Positions 11,684 to 21,592 of a DNA stretch of 64,000 bases are shown in pieces. The stretch comes from Mayamaea pseudoterrestris. Lineage: Eukaryota > Bacillariophyta > Bacillariophyceae > Sellaphorales > Sellaphoraceae. Position 1 is the first letter of the stretch; each line of letters starts with the position of its first letter. Under the pieces are notes generated by a model. The model made no database searches. It was given only the letters and a program-made list of their open reading frames with translations, and was not told the DNA's origin. A program made the translations under genes and the position numbers. The stretch is from contig BROI01000006.1 in the NCBI GenBank assembly GCA_027923505.1, forward strand, positions 682,001 through 746,000, given 5' to 3'.

Positions 11684-13303
11684 ATGAAGTTGGATCCTAC
11701 AGTCATGCGTTCCATGGACGCCCAGGACTTTCGAGTCTTGGAAGCAATTGAAAAGGGAATGAAGCAGCACTACATTGTTCCGCTCGCCCTCATTAACGTT
11801 TTGGCAAACCTTCGCCATGGAGGCTCCCACAAGATTGTTTCAACGCTGCTGCGCGACAAGTTGATTAGCCATGAGCGAAACAAGAAGCAGAGTACAGATG
11901 GATATAGAATCACAAACGCTGGATATGATATACTGGCGCTGCATCACTTGAAAAAGACCAAGGTTGTCGCCGCACTTGGACAACGCATTGGAACAGGAAA
12001 GGAGTCGGATGTTTACCTTGCGGCCGGTCCAGGAGGAGAGCAGATTGTCCTAAAGATGCACCGTCTCGGAAGAACTTCCTTTCGCAATGTCCGAAAGAAG
12101 CGAGACTACTTTGGAGCGCGCCAACAAAACCAAGCACACTCGTGGCTCTTCATGTCGCGCCTCAGCGCTCTGAAGGAGTATGCCTTTATGAAGGCACTAT
12201 TTGACGTTGACTATCCAACACCAAAGCCAATTGGACATAATCGTCACATTGTAGCCATGAGTCTCGTCCGCGGCGTCCCCTTGTACCAAATATACCCAAA
12301 GCAACTGTCGGCGGATCAAGCGGCGGACATTTACAAGCAAGCCATGTCGCTGGCAAGCAGGCTCTCGCAGCATGGATTGGTGCACTGCGACTTGAACGAG
12401 TTTAACTTGCTGGTGGACTTGTCGGGCATTCAGTCGATTGCAACGGCGTCGGATGATGCTTACGTCAGACATTCTGGACTCACTGTAGCCGATGAGCGAA
12501 CCATTGGCTCACTCAGCAAACCGGCTTGGCAAACATCCTTGGAGGAACAAGATGCCAAGGTTGATGTGACACCTCCCGAACCGTTGGAGCGACTCGATTC
12601 GGGCGAGCCAAAGCCGATTGTGACGCTCATTGATTTTCCGCAAATGTGCTCGACCAAACATCCCAACGCCAAGGAATACTATGAGCGTGATTTGGCATGC
12701 TTGAGAAGGTTCTTTGAGCAAAAGTTGCAATTTCAGATACCTGAGGAGGATGAAGCAGAATTTAAATGGGAGTGTGTCAGTGGCATTATTGACGGAGAGC
12801 TTGATTCGAAGCGATTGGATCAAGAGCTTCGTGCCACTGGCTATTATGAGAGCGGTTTGAATCGAGACTTGGAACTATACTACTTTACGTCTGGACCTCA
12901 AGCAGCTCCGGTAGCTGTCATCGAAGAAGGAACTGAGGACGACGACGAGGAAGAAGACGATGACGATGATGACTCTGACGGGTGCGACGAGGACGAATGT
13001 AGCGACGCAAATGGTGATAGTGCCTCCGTGCCGGACAAGTCTCAGGATGCTTTAAATTTGGTCGAGGACATGCCGGACGACTTTGATAGTCAGAGTGAAG
13101 CTAAGCAGGTGGAGCTTGAATTTGACGATCGAAGCATCATGTCAATGTCAAGGGAGCAAATTCAAGAGCGCGCTCGCATCAGAGTGAGACAACATTTGGA
13201 CAAGCAAAAGCTAGCTGTGCGGCAACAAGGGGCATTTCGAAAGCGCAATTCCAACAAGACGTATATCAAGGGCAAGCGAGTCATGACAGATTTTGGTATA
13301 TAA
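11684..13303 (+). CDS. RIOK2: RIO2 atypical serine kinase/ATPase
   Basis: Needed in the cytoplasm for late maturation of the pre-40S ribosomal subunit. The N-terminal winged helix (residues 1-95, starting MKLDPTVMRSMDAQDFRVLE) is typical of RIO2 and sets the start at the ATG at 11684 rather than further upstream. The kinase core shows P-loop GTGKESDVYL (103-112), Lys124, catalytic loop HCDLNEFNLLV (234-244, Asp236) and metal loop IDFPQ (316-320) followed by MCSTKHPNA. Between catalytic and metal loops there is an extra segment of about 60 residues (246-308) where the family usually has fewer than 10. The C-terminus has a long Asp/Glu tract and a basic tail, as in other RIO2 proteins. It has 539 residues and no intron. 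It converges on the NECAP gene with a 34-bp gap. Confidence 0.95.
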   Translation: MKLDPTVMRSMDAQDFRVLEAIEKGMKQHYIVPLALINVLANLRHGGSHKIVSTLLRDKLISHERNKKQSTDGYRITNAGYDILALHHLKKTKVVAALGQRIGTGKESDVYLAAGPGGEQIVLKMHRLGRTSFRNVRKKRDYFGARQQNQAHSWLFMSRLSALKEYAFMKALFDVDYPTPKPIGHNRHIVAMSLVRGVPLYQIYPKQLSADQAADIYKQAMSLASRLSQHGLVHCDLNEFNLLVDLSGIQSIATASDDAYVRHSGLTVADERTIGSLSKPAWQTSLEEQDAKVDVTPPEPLERLDSGEPKPIVTLIDFPQMCSTKHPNAKEYYERDLACLRRFFEQKLQFQIPEEDEAEFKWECVSGIIDGELDSKRLDQELRATGYYESGLNRDLELYYFTSGPQAAPVAVIEEGTEDDDEEEDDDDDDSDGCDEDECSDANGDSASVPDKSQDALNLVEDMPDDFDSQSEAKQVELEFDDRSIMSMSREQIQERARIRVRQHLDKQKLAVRQQGAFRKRNSNKTYIKGKRVMTDFGI

Positions 13304-13337
13304 AAGGTCTATTCAAATATAATTTCCGCTCTTAAAC

Positions 13338-14559
13338 CTACTTCATATCAAATTCAGTCGCCCATTGCGTCTCGTCGCCTGTAAATACCGCACCATCTGA
13401 ACTTTCATCGTCACTTCCATTAGCTGCTACAGCCTTCTTATGACCTGCATCCAAATCGATGTCCCCAATGCTAATTGCAATCTTTTCAACAGTTTTTGGG
13501 TTTGCCTGTTGCTCGGAGACTGCCGCCACTGCCGCGTCCTGCGCATCAGGATTCGCAGGTGGCTTCTTTGCCAAAAGAGGAACTCCACTTGCGCTTCCAG
13601 GAGCCTTTTTCGGTTTTGCGCCGCTACTAGCTTTGCCCTTGACGTTTACGCGAATGGTTTCGCCTGCGGCCAACTCGGGCACCTTGTACGACGCTAAAGT
13701 AGATGACTCCCGTGTCAAAGATTTCTCATAGTGTTGTATCGCTTCTCGTAAATCAGTTGCCTTGTCTCGGTCTCTGAATTTAAAAACATGTAGAGTCAGC
13801 GACTCATTGAAAGTGATTGAAACACGATGATTATCATAAACTCACCTAAATCCAAAGCCAATCATTGCTTGCTTTCCTGCTTCGCCTTGAATGCGAATGG
13901 CGAAGTATCGACTCGAGTCAACTACTTGCTCCAAAAAGCCTGCGACAACACAAAAGGATTGTTGAGTAGGCACCGAGACATGAGTACGTAACAGTCACCT
14001 CCAACTCGATGATATATTGCGCAATTCTGACATATGCCATGTTTTTAGCAACGTACTCGTCGGAACCTTGCCATCGACAGCCTGCACCTTGGACTGACAA
14101 AAGATTTGGTCGTTGGAGGCAAGAAAATCAAGTTCAAGAAAGTTTCCGCGTCGTTCCACGACAAGACGACAAGTTTGCAGCGGCGAGCCCAAGTTCCAGT
14201 CTTCGGCACTGCATGAAAAAGCAAAATGCGCATTGAGCTTTCAATTATCGTGTGCGACAGAACAAAAATATGTCATCGTTTTCGAACAGCAATCGAACAT
14301 CCTACGATTGATCCATCTACCGTCGCTTACCGATGTCCCCCTGCATCCTTCAATGGTGGAATCTTGTACACATATACTTCGTCTATAGAAAAAATGAAAT
14401 GATGAGAAAAATATGAGCGAGCTACGAGCGAATCATTCTAAAAAGCTAATTAAAACGACGCGAAACATCATGATCATGACCCTTGGTCGCACCTGCCGTC
14501 AGAAATCGCTGCACCAAATTGTCGTTTAAAACATCTGCTTCAACACCTTGCTCTGTCAT
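13338..14559 (-). CDS. NECAP: NECAP-like adaptin-ear-binding coat-associated protein (6 exons, inferred)
   Basis: Accessory factor of clathrin coats that binds adaptor complexes. Exons inferred from splice signals: 14493-14559, 14331-14382, 14067-14208, 13999-14026, 13846-13939 and 13338-13773. They sum to 819 nt (272 residues), in phase throughout. The PH-like NECAP domain is clear: EVYVYKIPPL, AEDWNLGSPLQTC, LVVERRG, VVDSSRYFAIRIQ, IGFGFRDRDKATDLREAIQHYEKS. A low-complexity Ala/Pro/Lys region follows, and the protein ends in QWATEFDMK, an aromatic peptide that may replace the WxxF adaptor-binding tail of animal NECAPs. Exon 4 is only 28 nt and intron 3 only 40 nt. Those two joints are the least certain, although they restore the expected VGGFLEQVVDSSRYF order. 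Confidence 0.85.
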
Positions 14560-14870
14560 GATAGAAAGTGTAAAAGCAACGTATGCGTCTTGCTTTGCCG
14601 AGAACACAATCGGTCGTCGGTGTTGTGAAGTAGTTGAGATCGAACGCTTCCGTTTGGGCGCGGTTGCCGCGATCGTTTAGGTACCGCAGCGACAAACACT
14701 ACCCGTGCATAGCATGCCATCGCTTGCCGCATATTATTTTAGCCGCCAAGGCATGTTGTCTCAACTGGCCGCAAATGCGGCGTTGGTATGCATTTCAAAA
14801 TAATAGTATTGTGCGACAGCCTACTGTCAAAATAATCAAATATAATATATATATATACGCCACCACACTC
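14560..14870. other. Intergenic region upstream of NECAP
   Basis: 311 bp, with an AT-rich TATATATATA stretch near 14845-14858. It must hold the NECAP promoter and the 3' end of the LRR-like gene. I see no gene or RNA. Confidence 0.5.
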
Positions 14871-16733
14871 TTAAACGTGTCCACAGTTGTCAAGCGCATA
14901 CTGCTTGGCGAGATCCTGCAAGTTCCACTCGTCGCGTAGAAGAAATTCGTTCAAAACATCCATCCCCATGGTTTCCAATGCGACTGTCCGTTCCCGGTGA
15001 CGTTCCTCCGCCGTCGCGGCGCGAGCGACGCGTTCCAACAAGTATCCGTAGATGCGTCGCATCCTATTCAATCGCAGGATCGGTTTCAGCTCCTCACCCC
15101 ACACAAGATGGTGACAGCCGGCTTGCACGACGCGAAAATGTTCCAAGCATCGATGACCAGAATCAATGGCACTCATAATACCCTTTGATTGCGTGGCATT
15201 CATTGGCCCAGAAAACTCATGAGGAACGATAATGTGCACCTTTTTCAATGAGTCGCTGTGACTCACATAGTATGATAGTGCATCGTCGAATGATTTCGTC
15301 CAGTCTCTAATGTGCAGAAACAGGTTTTGCACTTTCCAGTTCGGACCTTCACGAAGGAAATTGACAAGAGAGTCGCTATTTAAAAACCCGTCGTCCTCCT
15401 CTTCCTCACCGACTGTAACCACATCAATCGTCTTGGCGTGCTTCAACCCCACCGCGAAAACGTCCAACAAGTGGCAGCAGTTGGCTGCCGAATGAGCAAT
15501 GTCAAGTGCGGCAAGCTTTGCTTCCGCCAGCGCGCTGCCAAAAATTGCTTCCGCACCGCCCGAAAAGCTTGACCTGGGAACCGTGAGAGACTTGACACTA
15601 GAGCGCGCCCACGCGGATCCAACAATCTCCGCGACGCGCTGCGTGCGAAAGTCAAAGTTATCCAAGAACAGCGACTTTAAGCTCTGGGCTTCTATAATGT
15701 TACGGAGAATGATTGCCGACTGCGGACTATCAATGACTAAAGGCGGAGAAGTGGGCGTAGCCCGCGCGCGAAGGTGACAAGCCTCTAATTGAGCCAAGCT
15801 CGTAGCGACCGGACCCAAGATACGGAAGGCGTCTTTTCGAAAATTCGACAGCCAGAAACGTTTCAACGTGGGATGATTGATAAGGCTCGTCTTCAATGCA
15901 GCGAGTTGTTCCGCACTCGCCTCGCTCGAAACATCAATCATTGCCGTTTGCAAGTGCGAACGACACTTGGCAATGAGAGCGGCAACTGCAGAGATGCTGG
16001 CAGCATCATTGCTGATAGAGACTAGTTTTGTCAGCGAAGAAATTGTGTCGAGCGTTTCGCCAATCTTCATGGCTGATGACGCTAGTGCAGCCGACACGAT
16101 CTCCATGTTAATACCCGCTAGATCCGTCGCCATGAGCTGTACATCGCCCCAATCGAGATCGACGCATTCCAAGGGAGGACTATGCTGAGATAATGCTTGA
16201 AGGAAGCGCTCCTGCAGCTCTGGGTTGAGAAACAAGTCCGCCAATACACCACCCCGAATGGAGATTCGACTCGCTCCATTTGAGCCGCGTTCCAGTAGCC
16301 GAATGTCAGCTAAATAGTCTACATTGACCCGAGCGGGCCAAACGCGTAAATCTTGTCCAATTTCCAAGTCGGCTATTTCAGGTTCTTCTTCTTCCTCCTC
16401 ATCTTCTTCATTGGCGTCATCGTCACCTTGTCGATCATCTTCATTCGCACGCTGACGAATCTCACGCAGAAATTGCTGCACTCGATTGTCCAAAGCACTT
16501 TCAACATTAGCAATGACAGCCGCGATGTTATAATCATGCATTCTTTGCTGTTCTGCCAAAGCTGATTCAAGAATACGGATGCGAATCATGCGTTGGGCCG
16601 CCGCCGCCGCCTCCTCCTCATTCTCCAAGTCATTCATGTTTCCGTCTCGGCGGACGGCGTTACTCACGCCTGCAGGCGCTTCAGCATTCGCATCATTCGC
16701 CTCACTGACGCCTGAAGCTTCGTTAGAGCTCAT
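14871..16733 (-). CDS. Acidic LRR-like protein, function unknown
   Basis: 620 residues from the ATG at 16733; the open frame reaches 16772 but begins there with GTG. An Ala/Glu-rich N-terminus and an acidic run (about residues 95-120, DEEEEEEPEIADLE) precede a long region of leucine-spaced alpha/beta repeats such as LECVDLDWGDVQL, LKSLFLDNFDF and VKSLTVPRSSF. These resemble the degenerate, ribonuclease-inhibitor-like LRRs that are abundant in diatoms. The C-terminal part has the motif LRLNRMRRIYGYLLERVA. There is no signal peptide or membrane segment. It probably binds proteins, but I cannot name a partner. It is divergent from the MoeB-like gene. Confidence 0.7.
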   Translation of the reverse strand: MSSNEASGVSEANDANAEAPAGVSNAVRRDGNMNDLENEEEAAAAAQRMIRIRILESALAEQQRMHDYNIAAVIANVESALDNRVQQFLREIRQRANEDDRQGDDDANEEDEEEEEEPEIADLEIGQDLRVWPARVNVDYLADIRLLERGSNGASRISIRGGVLADLFLNPELQERFLQALSQHSPPLECVDLDWGDVQLMATDLAGINMEIVSAALASSAMKIGETLDTISSLTKLVSISNDAASISAVAALIAKCRSHLQTAMIDVSSEASAEQLAALKTSLINHPTLKRFWLSNFRKDAFRILGPVATSLAQLEACHLRARATPTSPPLVIDSPQSAIILRNIIEAQSLKSLFLDNFDFRTQRVAEIVGSAWARSSVKSLTVPRSSFSGGAEAIFGSALAEAKLAALDIAHSAANCCHLLDVFAVGLKHAKTIDVVTVGEEEEDDGFLNSDSLVNFLREGPNWKVQNLFLHIRDWTKSFDDALSYYVSHSDSLKKVHIIVPHEFSGPMNATQSKGIMSAIDSGHRCLEHFRVVQAGCHHLVWGEELKPILRLNRMRRIYGYLLERVARAATAEERHRERTVALETMGMDVLNEFLLRDEWNLQDLAKQYALDNCGHV

Positions 16734-16948
16734 GTTTCGTGGTATAATGGTTGCAGTCCTTGTCTGTTTCACTTGATCGCTTTGTTCTTGGAGTGAGCAA
16801 GCAAGATCTTTTCCGGCGCAATAGATTGCAACGAAGCATTCGAGTACCAGTACCGGTACGACTACGTCGAGCCAATCGTACGAAGCTCTGTTACCGCTGC
16901 GACACCTTGGTACATTCCGACTTCCATTTTTGTCTCACATTATCCACC
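16734..16948. promoter_or_regulatory. Shared upstream region of LRR-like and MoeB-rhodanese genes
   Basis: 215 bp between divergent start codons. The right start has context CCACCATGG. It contains ACCAGTACCGGTACGACTACG, but I can assign no factor. Confidence 0.45.
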
Positions 16949-18502
16949 ATGGCTTCACAGATGCAACGCTTACAACCAAGGGGCATGATACTCTCTCTCT
17001 TGCTGTTACTACTATCGCCATCGCAGGCGTTTCTGGTGTCACCAATTCGATCACTGTCATTTTATTCTCCTAGATGCGTCAACGCACTACGCGCACCATC
17101 GTCTCCTTCCGACGATGATGTCACACTCAATCATGACGAAATTGCTCGTTACTCTCGCCATTTAGTTTTGAGCGACGTTGGCATGGCAGGTCAGCTAGCG
17201 TTGAAACGCTCCAGCGTCTTGGTGATTGGGGCCGGAGGCTTGGGATCGCCCTGCTTGCTCTACTTGGCAGCGGCTGGCGTTGGACACATTGGCATTGTCG
17301 ACGCCGACACTGTCGACGCGTCGAATCTGCAGCGGCAAATTATTCATGCCACAAGCACTGTTGGCGTATCAAAGTGCGAGTCTGCAGCAATACGCATGAA
17401 TGATTTGAATCCAAATGTTAACGTTCGAGTTTACGAGCAAGAATTTACTTCGGAGACAGCAATGGATATACTTGGCCAAGGCTTTGCGGAAGGTCAGCCG
17501 TACGATATTGTCATTGACGGAAGCGACAACTTTCCGACAAAGTATCTTATCAAGTGAGTACTACTGAATCTGCATTCAATGCTTGCAGTTTCGACGAGCC
17601 ATTTCTCGTGAAATGTATCTGAATCGGAAATCCTCTCAATTGCTGTTTTCTCCCCAACTATTTTTCACTCGTCTAGTGACGTCTGCTCCATGGTCGGTGT
17701 TCCATGGATCTATTCAGCCATTTTAGCATTCGAAGGACAGCTTTCCGTCTTTAATGTGGACGCCAACAGCCCCGACTATCGCGACTTGCTACCAGTGCCT
17801 CCTCCACCCGGCGACGTGCCCAGTTGCGCCGAAGGAGGTGTTTTGGGAGTCTTGCCAGGAACCATGGGATGTCTACAAGCCACCGAAGCACTCAAATACT
17901 TGTTGGGACGACGAGAGGGGCTTTTGGTTGGTCGCGTGCTTGTATTCGATGCGTTACAAATGAAATTTACGCAGATTGGGCTGCAGAAAACACCGGGGCG
18001 TGAGCCGATTGCAAGTCTCATTGACTATCAAGGATTCTGCGGTGGTCCAAAGCCATTAAAACAATCAGCAGTGGATGGTAACAATGAGCCAGTTGCAACA
18101 ACGGAAGCTCAAGTGAAACGGACTATGGATGAGGCGGAAGTGGTGACTGCAGATTCGGCTCATGGTAGCGAGGCACCCTCTTTTCACTCCATTCCACCTC
18201 CGGAATGTTTAGATAGGCTTTCAAGTGGATGGGCTCCCTACGTCCTGGATGTACGGCTCGAGACGGAACATGACATTGTGGCATTGCCATTTACGGATCG
18301 CGTCGTTCCGCATAGGCAGGTGCAAGTATCGCACATTCCGACAGACGGCGACGTACTCGTATACTGCAAGGCTGGAGTTAGAGGCAAGAAAGCATGTCAG
18401 GCCTTGGTGAAAAGTGGTGTTGCACCAGATCGCTTGTACAATTTAGAAGGAGGCATTATGCAGTGGCAAAAAGAAGTGGACACAAGCATGCCACGCTACT
18501 GA
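16949..18502 (+). CDS. MoeB/MOCS3-type E1-like adenylyltransferase with rhodanese domain, plastid-type presequence
   Basis: Predicted to adenylate the C-terminus of a ubiquitin-like sulfur carrier (MoaD/ThiS/Urm1 type) and pass sulfur to it through the rhodanese domain. Exons 16949-17553 and 17677-18502 (123-bp intron, restoring KYLINDVCSMVG) give 476 residues. The ThiF fold has nucleotide loop GAGGLGSP (94-101), DASNLQRQ and the conserved CAEGGVLGVLPG with Cys252. The rhodanese active loop is YCKAGVRG with Cys432. Residues 1-27 form a signal peptide ending PSQA|F, a textbook diatom plastid targeting site, although eukaryotic MOCS3/UBA4 is cytosolic. The two zinc Cys pairs of E. coli MoeB are missing: PDYRDLLP stands where CYRCLF is usual, and only FCGG remains of the later CxxC. 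From memory that pattern is closer to cyanobacterial MoeB-like proteins. Confidence 0.88.
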
Positions 18503-18810
18503 TGTGATGACGGACTGCGTTCACTGTCAATGCCAAGAACTTTGGGTCCAGCGCACCTCTGGAAAGGCTGATGCATGTGCGATTACTCAGACAAATTACT
18601 CTTTGTTAAAGACGCCTGTGCATAATTCGCTGAGCTTGTAGATAAGTGCAATCGCGATCGCAAAAGGCCATTAGTATTATGCAAGAAAGTCAATGATTTA
18701 GTTGTTACAATATCATAAGAGGCTACGGCAATCCCATGTCAACCCGAGACAACAATGCCTCTGCGAAGTACACAGCGCATAGTAGTAGAGTGCTAAAATT
18801 TCTATCACGT
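18503..18810. other. Gap between convergent genes
   Basis: 308 bp holding two 3' ends. I see no open frame or RNA structure of note. Confidence 0.5.
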
Positions 18811-19974
18811 TCACCGTTTGCCTCGGACTCGCCGCACTATCCGAGTCCACCAGGATTTTTTGGCAAAAGTCACTGGCGGTTCTTGTTGTAGCTGTCGCGG
18901 TATTACAACCCGATACGCTGTCTCGTTGACTGCAGCATCCTGTTGACTAGTTTCGCGCGCTTGTCGCTTCCAGCGAGACAGCTCGGCCGAGTGTGTGAGC
19001 CGCATTGACCGTATTTGTTCATTTAATCGACCAATCTCTTGCCGCATCGACTCGATTTGCTTCATGTCGACTGAATCATTGTCACTGCCAGCATCTCCCT
19101 TCATTTGCAGCAACTCTTCGTTGGCAAGCGTCAGTCGCTCACACTCGGCGCGCACGCCATCCAACTCGCGTCGCATTGCTCGCTCCCTCGCATCGGCCGC
19201 TTGAACGGCCGCCACGGCAATCTGCACTTGCTCTTGAGCAGCTTGGTCGCGTTGCGTTCGTTCGTCCAACGCCAGCACCAACTCTCGCTGCAGCCGCGTC
19301 AGTTGCGTTTGCAGCTTGCGCTCGCGTAGTTGCACGTCCGACTTGTCAATGCTTGACTGCTTGTTCAACAGCAACAGTTTCGACTGCGTTTCCTCCAAGC
19401 GTTGATCCAAATCCAAGAGTTCCGACTGTAGTGCCTTGATCTTGTGATCCTTTTGAATGCTTTTGTCAACGAGAGAGTTCTTATCGCGACGCAATTGTGC
19501 AACTTCAGCTTGAAGAACTGTCACAGTTTCCTCCATGGCAGTCATGTTCCTTCGTAGCTCCGTTTCGCTCTCTCGTCGTTGCATTTGCTCCTTTTGTAAC
19601 TCTGCTGCAGTCTTGTTCTTTTCGTTGACTAATTGCTGCGTCACATTTTGCAACACCATGAGTTTGGATTGCGCCAGAGAAAGTTGCCCAAGCTTTTCCT
19701 GCACCACATGCTGCAGCAGCAGGGCTCGGTTCTTGTATCGCTCCAATAGAGATTCTTGTTGTTCTTGTATTTTTGATTCTGTTTCATCATGCAGTGTGTC
19801 TGCTGCTAGGGATGTGTCGTCGTCTTGAGGTGTCATACAGCAAAGTGTTTGCTGCTCGTTCCATAATCTGCTTCTGACCATTAATTGTGAGGTTGGGATG
19901 CGTATTATAAATGCGGAACATGATTCAAAACAACATATCAAAGTCAATGTGAAAAGACTTCGTTTCGTAATCAT
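18811..19974 (-). CDS. Plastid-targeted coiled-coil protein, function unknown
   Basis: 387 residues, single exon. Residues 1-21 are a signal peptide ending ESCSA|FII, which fits the diatom plastid motif. From about residue 65 to 335 the chain is nearly continuous heptad-rich coiled coil (Glu, Gln, Leu, Arg, Lys), with many Gln-Leu and Arg-Glu pairs. The tail is basic (residues about 368-387, SWWTRIVRRVRGKR). No catalytic domain is visible. A structural or tethering role in the plastid is inference. I do not recognise a named family. Confidence 0.75.
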   Translation of the reverse strand: MITKRSLFTLTLICCFESCSAFIIRIPTSQLMVRSRLWNEQQTLCCMTPQDDDTSLAADTLHDETESKIQEQQESLLERYKNRALLLQHVVQEKLGQLSLAQSKLMVLQNVTQQLVNEKNKTAAELQKEQMQRRESETELRRNMTAMEETVTVLQAEVAQLRRDKNSLVDKSIQKDHKIKALQSELLDLDQRLEETQSKLLLLNKQSSIDKSDVQLRERKLQTQLTRLQRELVLALDERTQRDQAAQEQVQIAVAAVQAADARERAMRRELDGVRAECERLTLANEELLQMKGDAGSDNDSVDMKQIESMRQEIGRLNEQIRSMRLTHSAELSRWKRQARETSQQDAAVNETAYRVVIPRQLQQEPPVTFAKKSWWTRIVRRVRGKR

Positions 19975-20027
19975 AGTTTTCGTAGGTAAAAAAGTGGAAG
20001 CAAAGTCGACACGACAACATGGAAGAC

Positions 20028-20032
20028 AAAAA
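20028..20032 (-). terminator. RNA polymerase III terminator for tRNA-Thr
   Basis: A run of five T on the minus strand lies about 10 nt after the tRNA 3' end, as expected for Pol III. Confidence 0.6.
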
Positions 20033-20042
20033 TATTGGCACA

Positions 20043-20115
20043 GCTTCCTGCAGGATTCGAACCAGCGACCTCCTCATTACTAATGAGGTGCTCTAACCAA
20101 CTGAGCCAAGGAAGC
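20043..20115 (-). tRNA. tRNA-Thr (anticodon AGU)
   Basis: 73 nt folding as a cloverleaf: 7-bp acceptor stem GCTTCCT/AGGAAGC, D arm GCTC-AGTTGGTTA-GAGC, anticodon stem CCTCA/TGAGG with loop TTAGTAA (anticodon AGT in DNA), and T loop TTCGAAT. The T stem (GCTGG/CCTGC) has one T-T mismatch. There is no intron and no encoded CCA. A T5 terminator follows. It lies between the coiled-coil gene and eIF3i. Confidence 0.9.
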
Positions 20116-20293
20116 GGCTGTGCCGAAAGGTGAGGTCCGTGGATATGAAAAGGCAAACAGTGGTCATATCGTAACGGTTCTGGATTTTGCGCGACAGCCG
20201 TCCAAATCGAGCGACATTCATCAACGCTTGCTTCTGTGGGATCATTCTCCACATTTCCTAGTGATCGTTATATATTCTTATAATTAAAAGAAG

Positions 20294-21592
20294 ATGGTAT
20301 GAACAAAAGTAGTCCAATTGCAGCGAATTCAACGAGACGTTGAAAGTTTTCCCGCCTCTCGTACATTAAAATTTCTCACTTCGTTCCATTCACTTTCTTG
20401 CTTCGTTATGATACACACAGCGCCCCTACCTTTTGCAGGGACACGAGCGTCCCATTACCACTGTGAAATTCAACTACGACGGCGACTTGTTGTTCACCGC
20501 CTCCAAGGACTTGGTGCCTTCCGTCTGGCGCACCGAGACGGGCGACCGCCTCGGCACCTTTGCCGGCCACAAGGGTACCGTCTGGGACTTGGACTGCGAC
20601 CGGTTCACGCGCCGCCTTCTGACCGCGTCGGCGGATGCCTCGTGCAAACTATGGAGCTGCGAAACGGGAGAGTGCTTGGCAACCTTTGTGCACAAGGGAC
20701 CTGTGCGAGGAGTGGTGTGGGCGGAAGGGTCCAACATGTTTGCGACGATTAGTGACCACTTTGTGCAGCATGAGCCAAAGATTTGTGTCTATGACTGTCC
20801 ATTGAATGCAAACGCAGCAGATATCGACTTGGTGCCGCGACTCGAAGTCGACTTGCCCAAGGTTGGTGGCAAGCGCGTCAGTCCAACCAACATTCAGTGG
20901 TCGGCCTTCAACGAGTCGCTCGTTGTGGCGTTTGACAATGGGCAGATTCGATTGTATGACCCCGAGTCGGGTGACGTTACCTTTGAATTCGAGGCGCACG
21001 AGAAGAAGATTAACCGCATGCGATTCAACCGCGACAAGACTCTGCTGATAACGTCAAGCGCCGACTTTACCTCTAAGCTCTTTGATCCTTTTGATGAATA
21101 CCATCATTTGAAGACGTACAAGACTGATCGTCCTGTCAATGATGCCGTCATCAGCGACCATAAGGATCATGTGCTGCTGGGAGGAGGACAGGAAGCAATG
21201 AGTGTGACAACGACCGCGGGTAAAGTGGGAAAGTTTGAGACACGCTTCTTTCAGCTCGTATACGAGGAAGAGTTTGGCGTTGTCAAAGGTCATTTTGGTC
21301 CAATCAATGCGTGTAAGTTTTCTAATTGAGTGCGTGGACGAGATGCATCGTTTACCTATTCTTGGCTGAGCAATATACTCACACGTTTCACGCGGTTTAT
21401 ACCATGTCTCCTTTCGCAGTGGACATTAACCCAAACGGCCGTAGCTACGCCAGTGGAGCCGAGGATGGATATGTGCGTCTGCATCACTTTGACAAGGACT
21501 ATTTGGACATGAAGGATCCTGTTCCGGAGGAGGATGAGGTGGATGAAGATGACGACGAAGAAGATGCTGACGAGAGAAGCCTTGTTGTATAA
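20294..21592 (+). CDS. EIF3I: eIF3 subunit i (TIF34), WD-repeat translation initiation factor
   Basis: WD40 propeller subunit of the eIF3 complex that helps assemble the 43S pre-initiation complex. Exons inferred: 20294-20296 (just the ATG), 20421-21312 and 21420-21592, giving 355 residues. The joint ATG|GTATGA...ACACACAG|CGC yields [13 protein letters not shown], which matches the family start. Diagnostic stretches are [73 protein letters not shown] and [16 protein letters not shown]. It ends in an acidic tail ([16 protein letters not shown]) longer than in animal or yeast proteins. The first-exon call depends on these splice signals. Confidence 0.93.

Noticed and set aside
16734-16772. Upstream extension of the LRR-like protein to 16772
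   Set aside because: The first codon there is GTG. The first ATG in frame is at 16733.
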